DNA from: Curtobacterium sp. SGAir0471
GTDB lineage: Bacteria > Actinomycetota > Actinomycetes > Actinomycetales > Microbacteriaceae
Assembly (NCBI RefSeq): GCF_005490985.1
Contig: NZ_CP027869.1
Coordinates: 1,612,001 to 1,676,000 of the forward strand
Length of the DNA stretch: 64,000 nucleotides
Direction of reading: 5' to 3'
Position numbers and translations under genes: made by a program. Shown here in pieces: positions 49,176 to 57,932 of the stretch. The notes under the pieces are model-generated. The model was not told the origin of the DNA. It made no database searches and saw only the letters and a program-made list of their open reading frames with translations. Positions within the stretch are counted from its first letter, which is position 1. Each line of letters opens with the position of its first letter.

Positions 49176-49952
49176 GTGGACCTCGCCATCGACGCCGACC
49201 AGCTCGAAGCCACCGTGCTCGCCGGGGTCCGACTCGTCGCCTTCTTCGTCATCGCGCCGCCGTTCGCGTACAGGGCGTTCCCCGGCACGGTGAAGGTGAT
49301 CCTCGGGCTCGGGCTGGCGATCGGTGTCGCACCGCGCGTCGGGCTCGGGTACACCGCGCTCGACACCGGCGGGTTCCTGCTCGCCCTGCTCACCCAGCTG
49401 CTCGTCGGCCTCGGGCTCGGGTTCCTCGTGTACCTGGTGTTCGCCGCCGTGCAGTCGGCCGGTGGGCTGATCGACCTGTTCGGCGGCTTCACCCTGGCGC
49501 AGGCGTACGACCCGCAGTCCCAGGTGAACGGCGCGCAGTTCACCCGGCTGTTCCAGATGGCGTCCCTCGCGCTGCTCTTCGCCAGCGGCGGGTACCAGCT
49601 CATCGTCGCCGGGCTCGTCCGGTCCTTCGACGCGGTGCCGCTCGTCGCCGCGGACGGGTCACCCGGGACCCTCGCGATGGGCGGCTTCGCGTCGGTCCTG
49701 GTGCACGCCGCGTCGCAGATGTTCCTCGCGGCGCTGCAGATCGCCGGGCCGCTCGTCGTCGTGCTCTTCCTCGCCGACGTCGGCCTCGGGCTCCTCACCC
49801 GCGTCGCCCCTGCGCTCAACGCCTTCCAGCTGGGCTTCCCGATCAAGATCGGGCTCACCGTCGTCTTCGCCGGCGCGCTCTTCATGGCCCTGCCGGCCGT
49901 CGTGTCGTCCCTGACCGGCGACGCGGTCGCCGCGATCACCGGGCGGGGGTGA
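49176..49952 (+). CDS. fliR: Flagellar export gate protein FliR
   Basis: A 258-residue protein with six hydrophobic helices. The family features GGLIDLFGGFTLAQAYDPQS and the C-terminal ALNAFQLGFPIKIGLTVVFA are visible. GTG start, two bases after fliQ. Confidence 0.93.
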   Translation: MDLAIDADQLEATVLAGVRLVAFFVIAPPFAYRAFPGTVKVILGLGLAIGVAPRVGLGYTALDTGGFLLALLTQLLVGLGLGFLVYLVFAAVQSAGGLIDLFGGFTLAQAYDPQSQVNGAQFTRLFQMASLALLFASGGYQLIVAGLVRSFDAVPLVAADGSPGTLAMGGFASVLVHAASQMFLAALQIAGPLVVVLFLADVGLGLLTRVAPALNAFQLGFPIKIGLTVVFAGALFMALPAVVSSLTGDAVAAITGRG

Positions 49953-49958
49953 GGCGAC

Positions 49959-51149
49959 GTGTCCGACGGAGGGAGCGGGGAACGCTCCGAGAAGGCCACC
50001 CAGAAGCGGATGCAGGAGGTGCACCGCAAGGGGCAGCTCGGCCGGTCGCAGGACCTCGGCGCCTGGGTGGGCATCGCGACGGCGGCGCTGGTCATGCCCG
50101 CGGCGATCGGCAACGCCGCCGGTGCGGGGGAGCAGCAGCTCCGCGCCGTGCAGCACGTCGTCGCCGACCCGACGATCCCCGCGGTCCGGCAGGCCCTGTC
50201 CGACGCGCTCGGGTCCGTCGCCGCGACCGTCGGCCCGATGCTCGCGGTCGTCGCGGTCGCCGTCGCCGCGGTGTCGGTCGCGCAGGGCGGCGTGCACTTC
50301 CGACGGATGACCCCGCAGCCCGACCACTTCGACCCGGTCGCCGGGTTCAAGCGGGTCTTCGGGGTGCAGGCGCTCTGGAACGGCGTGAAGGCGCTGCTCA
50401 AGACCGCCGTCGTCGGACTCGTCCTCTGGTTCGCCGTGCAGTCGCTCGTGCCCGTCCTGATGACGAGCGGCTCGCTGCCGCTGTCGTCCGTGCTCGACGC
50501 GGCGCGGGACGGCACCGGCACCCTGCTCCGCGCCGCGGTCGCCGCCGGGCTCCTGCTCGCCGCGGTCGACGTCCTCGTGGTCGTCCGCCGCAACCGGAAG
50601 CGCACGATGATGACCAAGCAGGAGGTCAAGGACGAGTCGAAGCGCACCGACGGCGACCCGCTCGTGAAGGGGCAGCGTCGCTCCCGCCAGCTGGCGATGA
50701 GCCGCAACCGGATGATCGCCGCGGTCGGGGACGCCGACGTCGTCATGACCAACCCCACGCACTACGCGGTCGCGCTCCGCTACGAGCCCGGGAAGTCCGC
50801 GCCACGGGTGGTCGCGAAGGGCGCCGGGCCCGTCGCCGACGTCATCCGGTCCACCGCCGAGACGTCCCGCGTGCCGATCGTCCGCGACGTCCCCCTGACC
50901 CGGGCGCTGCACGCGGCCTGCGAGCTCGGGCAGGAGGTCCCGGTCGACCTCTACACGCCGGTCGCCCGGGTGCTCTCGTTCGTCATGGCCCTCAAGGCCC
51001 GCGGTGCGGCCGCCGGCACGCACGCCGCGCCGACACCGACCACCGCCGACGAGGTCGCGACCGTCCTCGACCCCACCACGCTCACCGGCGACGCCCGACC
51101 ACGGCGCCTCCGCACCCGTCCGTCCACCACCGAAGGGGCACCCGCATGA
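49959..51149 (+). CDS. flhB: Flagellar export switch protein FlhB
   Basis: A 396-residue protein. Four transmembrane helices precede a cytoplasmic domain with the autocleavage site N-P-T-H (Asn265, in VVMTNPTHYAVALRY), which switches export from hook to filament substrates. The start SEKATQKRMQEVHRKGQLGR is typical. A Thr/Pro-rich extension of about 35 residues follows the core. The stop overlaps the flhA ATG (ATGA). Confidence 0.94.
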   Translation: MSDGGSGERSEKATQKRMQEVHRKGQLGRSQDLGAWVGIATAALVMPAAIGNAAGAGEQQLRAVQHVVADPTIPAVRQALSDALGSVAATVGPMLAVVAVAVAAVSVAQGGVHFRRMTPQPDHFDPVAGFKRVFGVQALWNGVKALLKTAVVGLVLWFAVQSLVPVLMTSGSLPLSSVLDAARDGTGTLLRAAVAAGLLLAAVDVLVVVRRNRKRTMMTKQEVKDESKRTDGDPLVKGQRRSRQLAMSRNRMIAAVGDADVVMTNPTHYAVALRYEPGKSAPRVVAKGAGPVADVIRSTAETSRVPIVRDVPLTRALHAACELGQEVPVDLYTPVARVLSFVMALKARGAAAGTHAAPTPTTADEVATVLDPTTLTGDARPRRLRTRPSTTEGAPA

Positions 51150-53200
51150 ACCGCAAGGACCTGCCCAAGCTCGCCGTCCCGGTCTTCATCGTCGGCATCG
51201 TCCTGCTGCTGATCCTGCCCGTGCCGTCGTTCCTGCTCGACGTGCTCATCATCCTGAACATCCTGCTGGCGCTGGTGATCCTGCTCACGACGCTCTTCGT
51301 GAAGAAGCCGCTCGACTTCTCGGTGTTCCCGTCGCTGCTCCTCGTCGCGACGCTCTTCCGGCTCGGGCTCAACGTGGCGTCGACGCGCTTGGTGCTCGGC
51401 GAAGGGTTCGCGGGTGACGTCATCCAGGCGTTCGGCCACGTCGCGGTGTCCGGCTCGATCATCATCGGCGCCGTCGTCTTCCTCATCCTGGTCGTCATCC
51501 AGTTCGTCGTCGTGACGAAGGGTGCCGAGCGCGTCGCCGAGGTCGGGGCGCGGTTCACCCTCGACGCGATGCCCGGCAAGCAGATGGCGATCGACGCGGA
51601 CCTCAACGCCGGGCTCATCACCGACGCCGAGGCGAAGGAGCGTCGCGCGGCCGTCTCCGCCGAGGCCGACTTCTACGGCGCGATGGACGGCGCGTCGAAG
51701 TTCGTCAAGGGCGACGCCATCGCGGGCATCCTCATCATCGTGATCAACCTCGTCGGTGGCATCGCGATCGGCATGCTCCAGAACGGGCTCTCGGTCACCG
51801 ACGCGCTGTCGAAGTACGGCATCCTGACGATCGGCGACGGGCTCGTCACGCAGATCCCCGCGCTGCTCATGGCGGTGTCCACGGGCATGATCGTCACCCG
51901 GTCCGGCGCGGAGACCGAGATCGGCGCCTCGGCGACGGCACAGCTGACGCAGTCCCGGAACGCCCTGATGATCGCCGGGGTCGCCGCGATCGCGATGGGC
52001 TTCATCCCCGGCATGCCGATCGTCCCGTTCCTGCTCATCGGCGCCGGACTGCTCTTCGCCGGCTGGCGGCTCTCGCGGCAGGCGGCGCAGCAGGCGGCCG
52101 CTGCCGAGCAGCAGCAGGCGCTCGAGGCCGCAGCGCCGTCCGCGGACAGCCCCGAGGACCTGCTCGAGCAGATGCGCGTCCACGCACTCGAGATCCTGCT
52201 CGCCCCGGACCTGGTCGACATGGTGTCCGGCTCCTCCGACGACCTGCTCGGCCGGGTGCGCGCCCTCCGGCGCAAGATCGCCGTCGACATGGGCATCGTC
52301 GTGCCGCCCGTCCGGACCCGCGACAGCATCGAACTGCCGCCGTCGACCTACGCGATCCGCATCGCCGGCGTCGAGGCCGGGCGGGGAACCGCACCGTCCC
52401 GCAGCGTGCTCGCGCTCGGCGACCAGCTCGACGGGCTGCCGGGCACCGCGACCGTCGAGCCGGTGTTCGGACTCGCCGGCAAGTGGGTCCCCGCCGAGCT
52501 CCGGCACGCCGCCGAGATGACCGGCGCGACCGTCATCGACCGCGTCTCCGTGCTCGTCACACACCTGCAGGCCGTGATCGGCGACAACGCGGCACGCCTG
52601 CTCACCCGCGAGGACGTCAAGGTGCTCACCGACGGCGTCAAGCAGGTCAACCCCGCCGCGGTCGAGGAGCTCGTCCCCGGCATGCTCTCCCTCGCCGAGG
52701 TCCAACGGGTGCTCCAGGGCCTGCTCGCCGAGCGGGTCCCGATCAACGACCTCGGGCGGATCTGCGAGGCGCTGACCCTCCGTGCGAAGGTGTCGACCGA
52801 CCCCGAGGGGCTCGTCGAGGCCGCCCGCGCCGCCCTCGGTCCGGCGCTGCCCGCGCGGCACGCCGAGGCCGGCACGCTCCGGGTGATCATGATCGATCCG
52901 CTGCTCGAGCAGTCGATGCTCGAGGGGCTGCGGCCGTCCGAGCAGGGCACCCAGATCGTGCTCGACGCCCACCGCATCGAGCAGGTCCTCGGCTCCCTGC
53001 GCGACGCCGTGCGCAGCGTCGAGGAACAGGGGCTGTCCGCCGTGCTCGTCTGTGCGCCGCAGCTCCGGCCGGCCGTGCACCGCATGGTGTCGGCCCAGGC
53101 GAACGGCCTGCCCGTGCTCTCCTACCAGGAGGCCACCGCCGCGGGCTCCACCATCGAGACCGTGGGAGTGGTCCGTGCCGCCGACCCGATCGCTGCGTAG
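51146..53200 (+). CDS. flhA: Flagellar export gate protein FlhA
   Basis: A 684-residue protein: eight transmembrane helices in the N-terminal half with the FHIPEP-region hallmarks (PSLLLVATLFRLGLNVASTR, RFTLDAMPGKQMAIDADLNA, KFVKGDAIAGILIIVINLVG), then the cytoplasmic substrate-docking domain. Length matches the family. The downstream FlhF-like gene starts 26 bases inside its end. Confidence 0.95.
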   Translation: MNRKDLPKLAVPVFIVGIVLLLILPVPSFLLDVLIILNILLALVILLTTLFVKKPLDFSVFPSLLLVATLFRLGLNVASTRLVLGEGFAGDVIQAFGHVAVSGSIIIGAVVFLILVVIQFVVVTKGAERVAEVGARFTLDAMPGKQMAIDADLNAGLITDAEAKERRAAVSAEADFYGAMDGASKFVKGDAIAGILIIVINLVGGIAIGMLQNGLSVTDALSKYGILTIGDGLVTQIPALLMAVSTGMIVTRSGAETEIGASATAQLTQSRNALMIAGVAAIAMGFIPGMPIVPFLLIGAGLLFAGWRLSRQAAQQAAAAEQQQALEAAAPSADSPEDLLEQMRVHALEILLAPDLVDMVSGSSDDLLGRVRALRRKIAVDMGIVVPPVRTRDSIELPPSTYAIRIAGVEAGRGTAPSRSVLALGDQLDGLPGTATVEPVFGLAGKWVPAELRHAAEMTGATVIDRVSVLVTHLQAVIGDNAARLLTREDVKVLTDGVKQVNPAAVEELVPGMLSLAEVQRVLQGLLAERVPINDLGRICEALTLRAKVSTDPEGLVEAARAALGPALPARHAEAGTLRVIMIDPLLEQSMLEGLRPSEQGTQIVLDAHRIEQVLGSLRDAVRSVEEQGLSAVLVCAPQLRPAVHRMVSAQANGLPVLSYQEATAAGSTIETVGVVRAADPIAA

Positions 53201-54170
53201 CGGCCCCACGCTCGAGGCGGTCCGCGACGCCCTGCGCGCCGAGTTCGGCGCGGGCGCCCGGATCGTCTCGGCGGAGCGGGTGTCCACCCCGGGGATCGGC
53301 GGGCTCTTCCGCCGCACCCACGTCGAGGCCGTCGTCGAGGTGCCCGACCCGCTCGACCCGCCGACCGCGCGGGTCGCGATCGCCGACGGCCCGGTCACCC
53401 GGATCGGCATCGCCGCGCTCCTCGCCGACGCCGAGGCGGCCGAGGCCCGCATCGCCGCCGGTGACGGGACCGCCTCGACGCGGGCGGACGCGTTCGCGTC
53501 CGTGCTCGACGGCTTCGCGGCGGACGGGATCGGAGCGGGCGTCACCACGGCGGGCGGGACCACGGTGAGCGCCCCGCGCCCGAGCCGCCACGGGACCGAC
53601 CCGGGTCGCGTCGACGGGGCCGGGGCGCGCCTCCAGGACGTGTCCGCCCCGGTCGCGACGGCAGCGGCGGACGACACGGACCGGACCGGAGGCACGCACC
53701 CCGTCGCGGGACCGCGTGCCGTCGACCTGCTGGTCGCGCCGGTGCACGCGGTCGCGCCGGCGCTGCCCGTGCCGGCCGTGCGGTCGGCCGACGGGGACCT
53801 CGTGCTGCTCGTCGGGCGGCCCGGCGACGTCGACGCGGCAGCCGGCGTGTTCGCCGGACGGTACGGGCTGCGGCCGACCGACGCCGCCGACCGTCGGGCC
53901 GGGATCCTCGCGCGCGCCGAGGGCGTCCGGAACGGGCACGCGCTGCTCGGGGTGTCCGCGTGGGACGACGCGGCGACGATCGAGGGGCTCGCCGCCGACC
54001 AGGTGTGGGTCGTGGTGGACGTCGGCCGGAAGACCGAGGACTCGCGGGCCGTGGTGCTCGCGGTCGCCGGTCGGGTGTCCGTCGCGGGTGTGGTCGCGAT
54101 CGGCGCGCGGGAGACCGCCACGCCGGAGTCCGTGCACCAGCTGGGCCTGCCGGTGGTGTCGCTAGGCTGA
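53175..54170 (+). CDS. FlhF-like protein lacking a GTP-binding motif
   Basis: A 331-residue protein whose first 65 residues follow the FlhF N-terminus (LEAVRDALRAEFGAGARIVS, GIGGLFRRTHVEAVVEVPD). Position after flhA is the usual place of flhF. The C-terminal half should be an SRP-type GTPase, but at residues about 209-222 the P-loop is replaced by LLVGRPGDVDAA, without GKT/S. Strands such as QVWVVVDVGRK remain. It is probably a GTPase-dead FlhF relative with a structural role. GTG 53175 is chosen within the flhA end. Confidence 0.65.
   Translation: MPPTRSLRSGPTLEAVRDALRAEFGAGARIVSAERVSTPGIGGLFRRTHVEAVVEVPDPLDPPTARVAIADGPVTRIGIAALLADAEAAEARIAAGDGTASTRADAFASVLDGFAADGIGAGVTTAGGTTVSAPRPSRHGTDPGRVDGAGARLQDVSAPVATAAADDTDRTGGTHPVAGPRAVDLLVAPVHAVAPALPVPAVRSADGDLVLLVGRPGDVDAAAGVFAGRYGLRPTDAADRRAGILARAEGVRNGHALLGVSAWDDAATIEGLAADQVWVVVDVGRKTEDSRAVVLAVAGRVSVAGVVAIGARETATPESVHQLGLPVVSLG
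54163..54168 (+). promoter_or_regulatory. -10 box of a leaderless promoter (csrA)
   Basis: TAGGCT, six bases, then GTG of csrA. The box overlaps the last codons of the FlhF-like gene, so csrA may be expressed separately from the flagellar operon. Confidence 0.55.
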
Positions 54171-54174
54171 CGGG

Positions 54175-54450
54175 GTGCTGGTACTCACGCGGAAGGTCGG
54201 GGAGCGGATCCTCATCGGTGACGACGTCGTCATCACGGTCCTCGACAGCCGCGGCGACGGCGTGCGGATCGGCATCGACGCACCGCGCGGGGTCAAGATC
54301 CAGCGCGAGGAGGTCGTGCGCGCCGTGATCGAGGCGAACGCCGAGGCTGCTGCTGCGGCCGCGGCTCCCGCGACGGAGGGCAGCGACGACGCCGAGGCGC
54401 GCCTCCGTGCGGCGCTCGGTGACCTGGGCCGGGCCGCGGACCAGGGCTGA
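54175..54450 (+). CDS. csrA: Carbon storage regulator CsrA
   Basis: A 91-residue protein. The first 55 residues are canonical CsrA (MLVLTRKVGERILIGDDVVI, GVKIQREEVVRAVIEAN), a dimeric RNA-binding repressor of translation that often controls flagellin. The acidic Ala-rich C-terminal 35 residues are an extension. Its usual partner FliW is not in this window. GTG start after a leaderless promoter box. Confidence 0.93.
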   Translation: MLVLTRKVGERILIGDDVVITVLDSRGDGVRIGIDAPRGVKIQREEVVRAVIEANAEAAAAAAAPATEGSDDAEARLRAALGDLGRAADQG

Positions 54451-54459
54451 GCACGAGGG

Positions 54460-54524
54460 GCGTCGCGTCTCGCTGCGTCGCGTCGCGTTGCGCTGCGTCG
54501 CGTTGCGCTGCGTCGCGTTGCGTC
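54460..54524. repeat. Pentanucleotide tandem array, 13 units of GCGTC
   Basis: Sixty-five bases in exact five-base register made of GCGTC, GCGTT, GCGCT and one TCGCT. A 15-base super-unit (GCGTC-GCGTT-GCGCT) repeats twice and part of a third time. It lies ten bases after the csrA stop. Period and setting resemble the GTCCG array at 1951. Confidence 0.85.
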
Positions 54525-54555
54525 TTCGTCCAGTTGCCCGCGCGCGTGCACCGGG

Positions 54556-55119
54556 TCAGTGGGGCAGGCCGATCGCGGTCCACGCGGCGAGTCCCGCCCA
54601 GCAGGTGCTCGTGAGCGTCCCGACGATGAACCGTTCGCGCGCCTCGGCGGAGCCGAGCTCCGAGAAGCGGCCGAGACCCTTCACCGCGACGACCGCCGCG
54701 ACGATCTCGAGCCGCCCCACCAGCACCGCGCCGATCACCGCGAAGCGCTCGAGGAAGCCGATCGCCGCTCCGCCCCGGAGCACCTCGGGACGGCGCCGCT
54801 CGACGACGGGTTCGTCCGCCCGAGTCACGAGGATCCCGCCGTGCTGCCCTCGTTCGACGCCCTCGCGCATCGCGACGCCGAGCACCGCACCCGTGACGGC
54901 ACTGCCGGCGAGCACGCCGATCGCGACCACCGCGGTCGTCCCGAGCACGCGGAGGGGAGTCGACGGGGCGGCCGGCACGAGGCCGAGGAGTTCGGCAGCC
55001 AGCACGACGGCGACCACGACGACCGCCGGGACGGCACGGGCGAGGGGCGGCACCCGGTGCACGGCGCTGAGCACTGCGACGGCGAGCAGCACGAGCGCTC
55101 CGACCAGCCAGAGCGTCAT
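54556..55119 (-). CDS. Membrane protein coupled to a SatD-like regulator
   Basis: A 187-residue protein with about four to five hydrophobic segments (N-terminal residues 3-22, 29-50, 57-78; C-terminal 112-135 and 165-183). The segment GAAIGFLERFAVIGAVLVGR and the end STCWAGLAAWTAIGL are conserved-looking. Its ATG overlaps the SatD gene stop (ATGA), so the two act together. No known domain. Confidence 0.7.
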   Translation of the reverse strand: MTLWLVGALVLLAVAVLSAVHRVPPLARAVPAVVVVAVVLAAELLGLVPAAPSTPLRVLGTTAVVAIGVLAGSAVTGAVLGVAMREGVERGQHGGILVTRADEPVVERRRPEVLRGGAAIGFLERFAVIGAVLVGRLEIVAAVVAVKGLGRFSELGSAEARERFIVGTLTSTCWAGLAAWTAIGLPH

Positions 55120-55772
55120 GCGGGCGTGTCCGTTCCGGCCTGGGTGTCCGCCTCGGTCAGGGTGTCCGTCCCGGCCGGGGTGTCTGCTTCGGTCAGGAGC
55201 CGTGCGAGTGCCGCGTGCACGGCGTCGTCGGAGCGCAGGTCCGCGGCCGACCAGCGCTTGGCGACCGCCTGCGGGGTGACCCCGAGCAGTTCGGCGGCCT
55301 CGGTCCGGGAGTGCCCGGCGCGCAGCAGGTCGGCGAGCTCCCAGCCCTCCCGGGAGCGCCGCTGTCGGGCGCGGACGGTCTGCGTCACGAGGGGTTCGAC
55401 GTCGGCGGTGCCGAGTCGACGCCCCGGAGCCACCTCGAGTGCCAGGTGCTCGGGGACGTCCTTCGCCCGGTCGACGGCTGCACGGGCGGTGACGAAGGCG
55501 TCACCCCGAGCAGCCCGCGTCGAGGACGGGACCGGTTCCTCAACGTCTCCGATGCCGATGCCGATGCTCCACCCGTCCGAGCGCGCGAGGGCGAACACGA
55601 CGTCGAGCAGGGCGCCCGCATCGTCGAGCAGGAACTGGAACTCGTCGCCGGCGGTCCGCTCCGGCGCCAGCACCAGGCGCCCGTCGGCCGTGGTCCGGAC
55701 GACGTCGATGGCCTGCTCGACCCGGTCGTCGTCCGAACGGCTGCCCACCTGGTCCACGGTCACTGCGAACAT
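55116..55772 (-). CDS. SatD-like protein with C-terminal helix-turn-helix and a 12-residue repeat
   Basis: A 218-residue protein. Residues 1-100 follow the SatD pattern (DQVGSRSDDDRVEQAIDVV, ERTAGDEFQFLLDD, WSIGIGIGDVEEP). Residues about 138-175 are a helix-turn-helix (LLRAGHSRTEAAELLGVTPQ). The tail holds two copies of LTEADTxAGTDT encoded by a 36-base tandem repeat (55126-55161 and 55162-55197). Two palindromes lie directly upstream of its start, so autoregulation is likely. SatD proteins were first linked to acid tolerance in streptococci; the role here is unknown. Confidence 0.75.
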   Translation of the reverse strand: MFAVTVDQVGSRSDDDRVEQAIDVVRTTADGRLVLAPERTAGDEFQFLLDDAGALLDVVFALARSDGWSIGIGIGDVEEPVPSSTRAARGDAFVTARAAVDRAKDVPEHLALEVAPGRRLGTADVEPLVTQTVRARQRRSREGWELADLLRAGHSRTEAAELLGVTPQAVAKRWSAADLRSDDAVHAALARLLTEADTPAGTDTLTEADTQAGTDTPA

Positions 55773-55784
55773 CGCACCTCCGCG

Positions 55785-55833
55785 ATCAACCCTACAAGGT
55801 TGATTCTGGCGATATCAACCCTCTGAGGTTGAT
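55785..55833. promoter_or_regulatory. Twin palindromic operators upstream of the SatD-like gene
   Basis: Two copies of ATCAACC-N6-GGTTGAT (55785-55804 and 55814-55833), each a perfect 7-base inverted repeat, with centres 29 bases apart. They stand out as AT-richer islands. The distal copy overlaps the acyl-CoA oxidase stop codon. The first starts 12 bases upstream of the SatD-like ATG. Confidence 0.75.
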
Positions 55834-57932
55834 CACGGGCGGGGCCTCTTCTCCTGCTCCGGCAGACGGCTCGCAGCAGCCTCGGCGGCGAACCACGCCG
55901 CCGCCTCCTCCTGCCGCGCCCGCTCCTCGCCGAGGGCGATCGGCGCGCGGACGTGCTCGGGAGCGTAGCCGAACGACTCGATGAGCTGCGGCACCACCGG
56001 GCGGAGCCGGGCGACCAGTCGGTCGACGTACGCCGACACCGCGCGGGCACGCTGCGTCGACAGTCGGCCGTGCAGCAGGTGCCAGTCGAGGTGCTGCTCG
56101 AGGAGCCCGAGCGCGAAGAGGTCGCGCAGCCAGACGAGCACCCGCCGGGTGTCACCGGGGGCGACGGCCTCGATGGCGTCCGTGAAGGCGTCCCACTGCA
56201 TGAGCTCGGCGTGGGCCTTCGCCGCCTCGATGAGCTCGTGCTGGGAGCGGTTGAGCAGCTTCGCGGCCCGGGCACGGTCCTTGCCGGCCGAGGCGAGGCG
56301 CACCCCGATCTCGGAGACCATCGTGTCGACCCGGCCGGCCAGCAGTGCGCGCTGCGTGCGCGGGTCCTGCAGGTCGGTGACGCTCGCCGCCAGGGATCCG
56401 CGGTCGGAGACGGTCTGCCCGAGGCGCCGGATGCCGGACGCGTCGGCGAGCTTCGTGGCTGCCTGGGCGGCGACGAACCGGGCGGTCGAGGCCGCGTCCC
56501 GCGGTGCCTTCGCCCGGAAGTCGGTGAGCAGGCGCTTGCCGACGAGCTGCAGCAGGATCGTGTTGTCGCCCTCGAACGTGACGTAGACGTCGAGGTCGGC
56601 GCGGAGGCTCGTGAGCCGGTTCTCGGCGAGGAACCCGGCGCCACCGCAGGCCTCGCGGCACTCCTGGAGCGTGTCGAGTGCCGACCAGGTGGACATCGCC
56701 TTGAACGCGGCGGCCTGAGTCTCCAGGTCCTCGCGACGCTGCGGGGTGTCCTCGCGCCCGCTGAACACGTCGTCGAAGGTCTGCAGGAGCTTCTCGTGCG
56801 CGAAGGACTGCGCGAAGACGGTCGCGAGCCGGGGGATCAGGCGGCGCTGGTGGCGGCCGTAGTCGAGCAGCACACCCTCGTCGCCGCCACCCGTCGGGAA
56901 CTGCCGACGCTCCGCCGCGTAGGTGAGCGCGATCTGCAGTCCGACCTTCTGTGCGACCACCGCGGCGCCGTCGAGCGACACTCGGCCCTGCACGAGGGTG
57001 CCGAGCATGGTGAAGAACCGGCGACCGGGCGAGGCGATCGGGGACGTGTAGGTGCCGTCCTCGGCCACGTCGCCGTACCGGTTCAGCAGGTTCGTGCGCG
57101 GCACCCGGACGTGGTCGAACCAGAGGCGACCGTTGTCGATCCCGTTCAGGCCGCCCTTGACGCCGTCGTCCTCGCCGCCGACGCCCGGCAGGAACGCGCC
57201 GTCCTCGTCGCGGAGCGGCACGTAGAACGCGTGCACGCCGTGGTCGACCCCCCGCGTCACGAGCTTCGCGAACACCACCGCCGCGCGGCCGTGCAGTGCC
57301 GCGTTGCCGATGTAGTCCTTCCAGGCGCCGCGGAACGGCGTGTGGACGACGAACTCCTGCGTGTCCGGGTCGTACGTCGCCGACGTCGCGATGCTCTGCA
57401 CGTCGGAGCCGTGTCCCGTCTCGGTCATCGCGAAGCAGCCGGGGACGTCGAAGCGGATGATGCCCGGCAGGAACTCGCGGTGGTTGCGCTCGGTACCGAG
57501 GTGGTGCACGGCGGAGCCGAAGAGCCCCCACTGCACGCCCGCCTTGATCTGCAGCGACGGGTCCGCGGTCGTCAGCTCCTCGAACGCTGCGAGGTTGCCG
57601 CCGTGGTTCTCCTGACCGCCGAACTCGGTCGGGTACGGCCGCTGGATCGCACCGGCGTCCACGAGCACCCGCAGCTGCTCGAGGACACGCGCACGGTGCT
57701 CCGCGATCGGCTGGCCCTCGATCTTGTGCAGGCCGGGGTCGAGCGACAGACGGCGCGAGATCCGGCGGTCCTCGGCCCAGCGTCCGAGCAGGAGCTCGCC
57801 GAGCAGCGTCGTGTCGATCCGGACGTCGGTGGCCGTGCCGCCCGTCGGGGTGCCCGCTGCCGGGTCGCCCGTGGCGTCGGCGTTCGGGGCCTCGGTCGTC
57901 GAGGTGGGGCGTGCGGGTGCGGTGTCGACCAT
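55833..57932 (-). CDS. Acyl-CoA oxidase/dehydrogenase
   Basis: A 699-residue flavoenzyme, the length of acyl-CoA oxidases rather than dehydrogenases. FAD/substrate motifs include CFAMTETGHGSDVQSI, GLNGIDNGRLWFDHVRVPR and the C-terminal EACGGAGFLAENRLTSLRAD; the catalytic Glu region lies in DVYVTFEGDN. It would introduce a trans-2 double bond in fatty acyl-CoA. The ATG at 57932 has GGAAGG; the -10 box TAGCGT lies at 57975-57980 on the reverse strand. A disordered Thr/Ala-rich N-terminal 35 residues precede the core. Confidence 0.88.
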   Translation of the reverse strand: MVDTAPARPTSTTEAPNADATGDPAAGTPTGGTATDVRIDTTLLGELLLGRWAEDRRISRRLSLDPGLHKIEGQPIAEHRARVLEQLRVLVDAGAIQRPYPTEFGGQENHGGNLAAFEELTTADPSLQIKAGVQWGLFGSAVHHLGTERNHREFLPGIIRFDVPGCFAMTETGHGSDVQSIATSATYDPDTQEFVVHTPFRGAWKDYIGNAALHGRAAVVFAKLVTRGVDHGVHAFYVPLRDEDGAFLPGVGGEDDGVKGGLNGIDNGRLWFDHVRVPRTNLLNRYGDVAEDGTYTSPIASPGRRFFTMLGTLVQGRVSLDGAAVVAQKVGLQIALTYAAERRQFPTGGGDEGVLLDYGRHQRRLIPRLATVFAQSFAHEKLLQTFDDVFSGREDTPQRREDLETQAAAFKAMSTWSALDTLQECREACGGAGFLAENRLTSLRADLDVYVTFEGDNTILLQLVGKRLLTDFRAKAPRDAASTARFVAAQAATKLADASGIRRLGQTVSDRGSLAASVTDLQDPRTQRALLAGRVDTMVSEIGVRLASAGKDRARAAKLLNRSQHELIEAAKAHAELMQWDAFTDAIEAVAPGDTRRVLVWLRDLFALGLLEQHLDWHLLHGRLSTQRARAVSAYVDRLVARLRPVVPQLIESFGYAPEHVRAPIALGEERARQEEAAAWFAAEAAASRLPEQEKRPRP

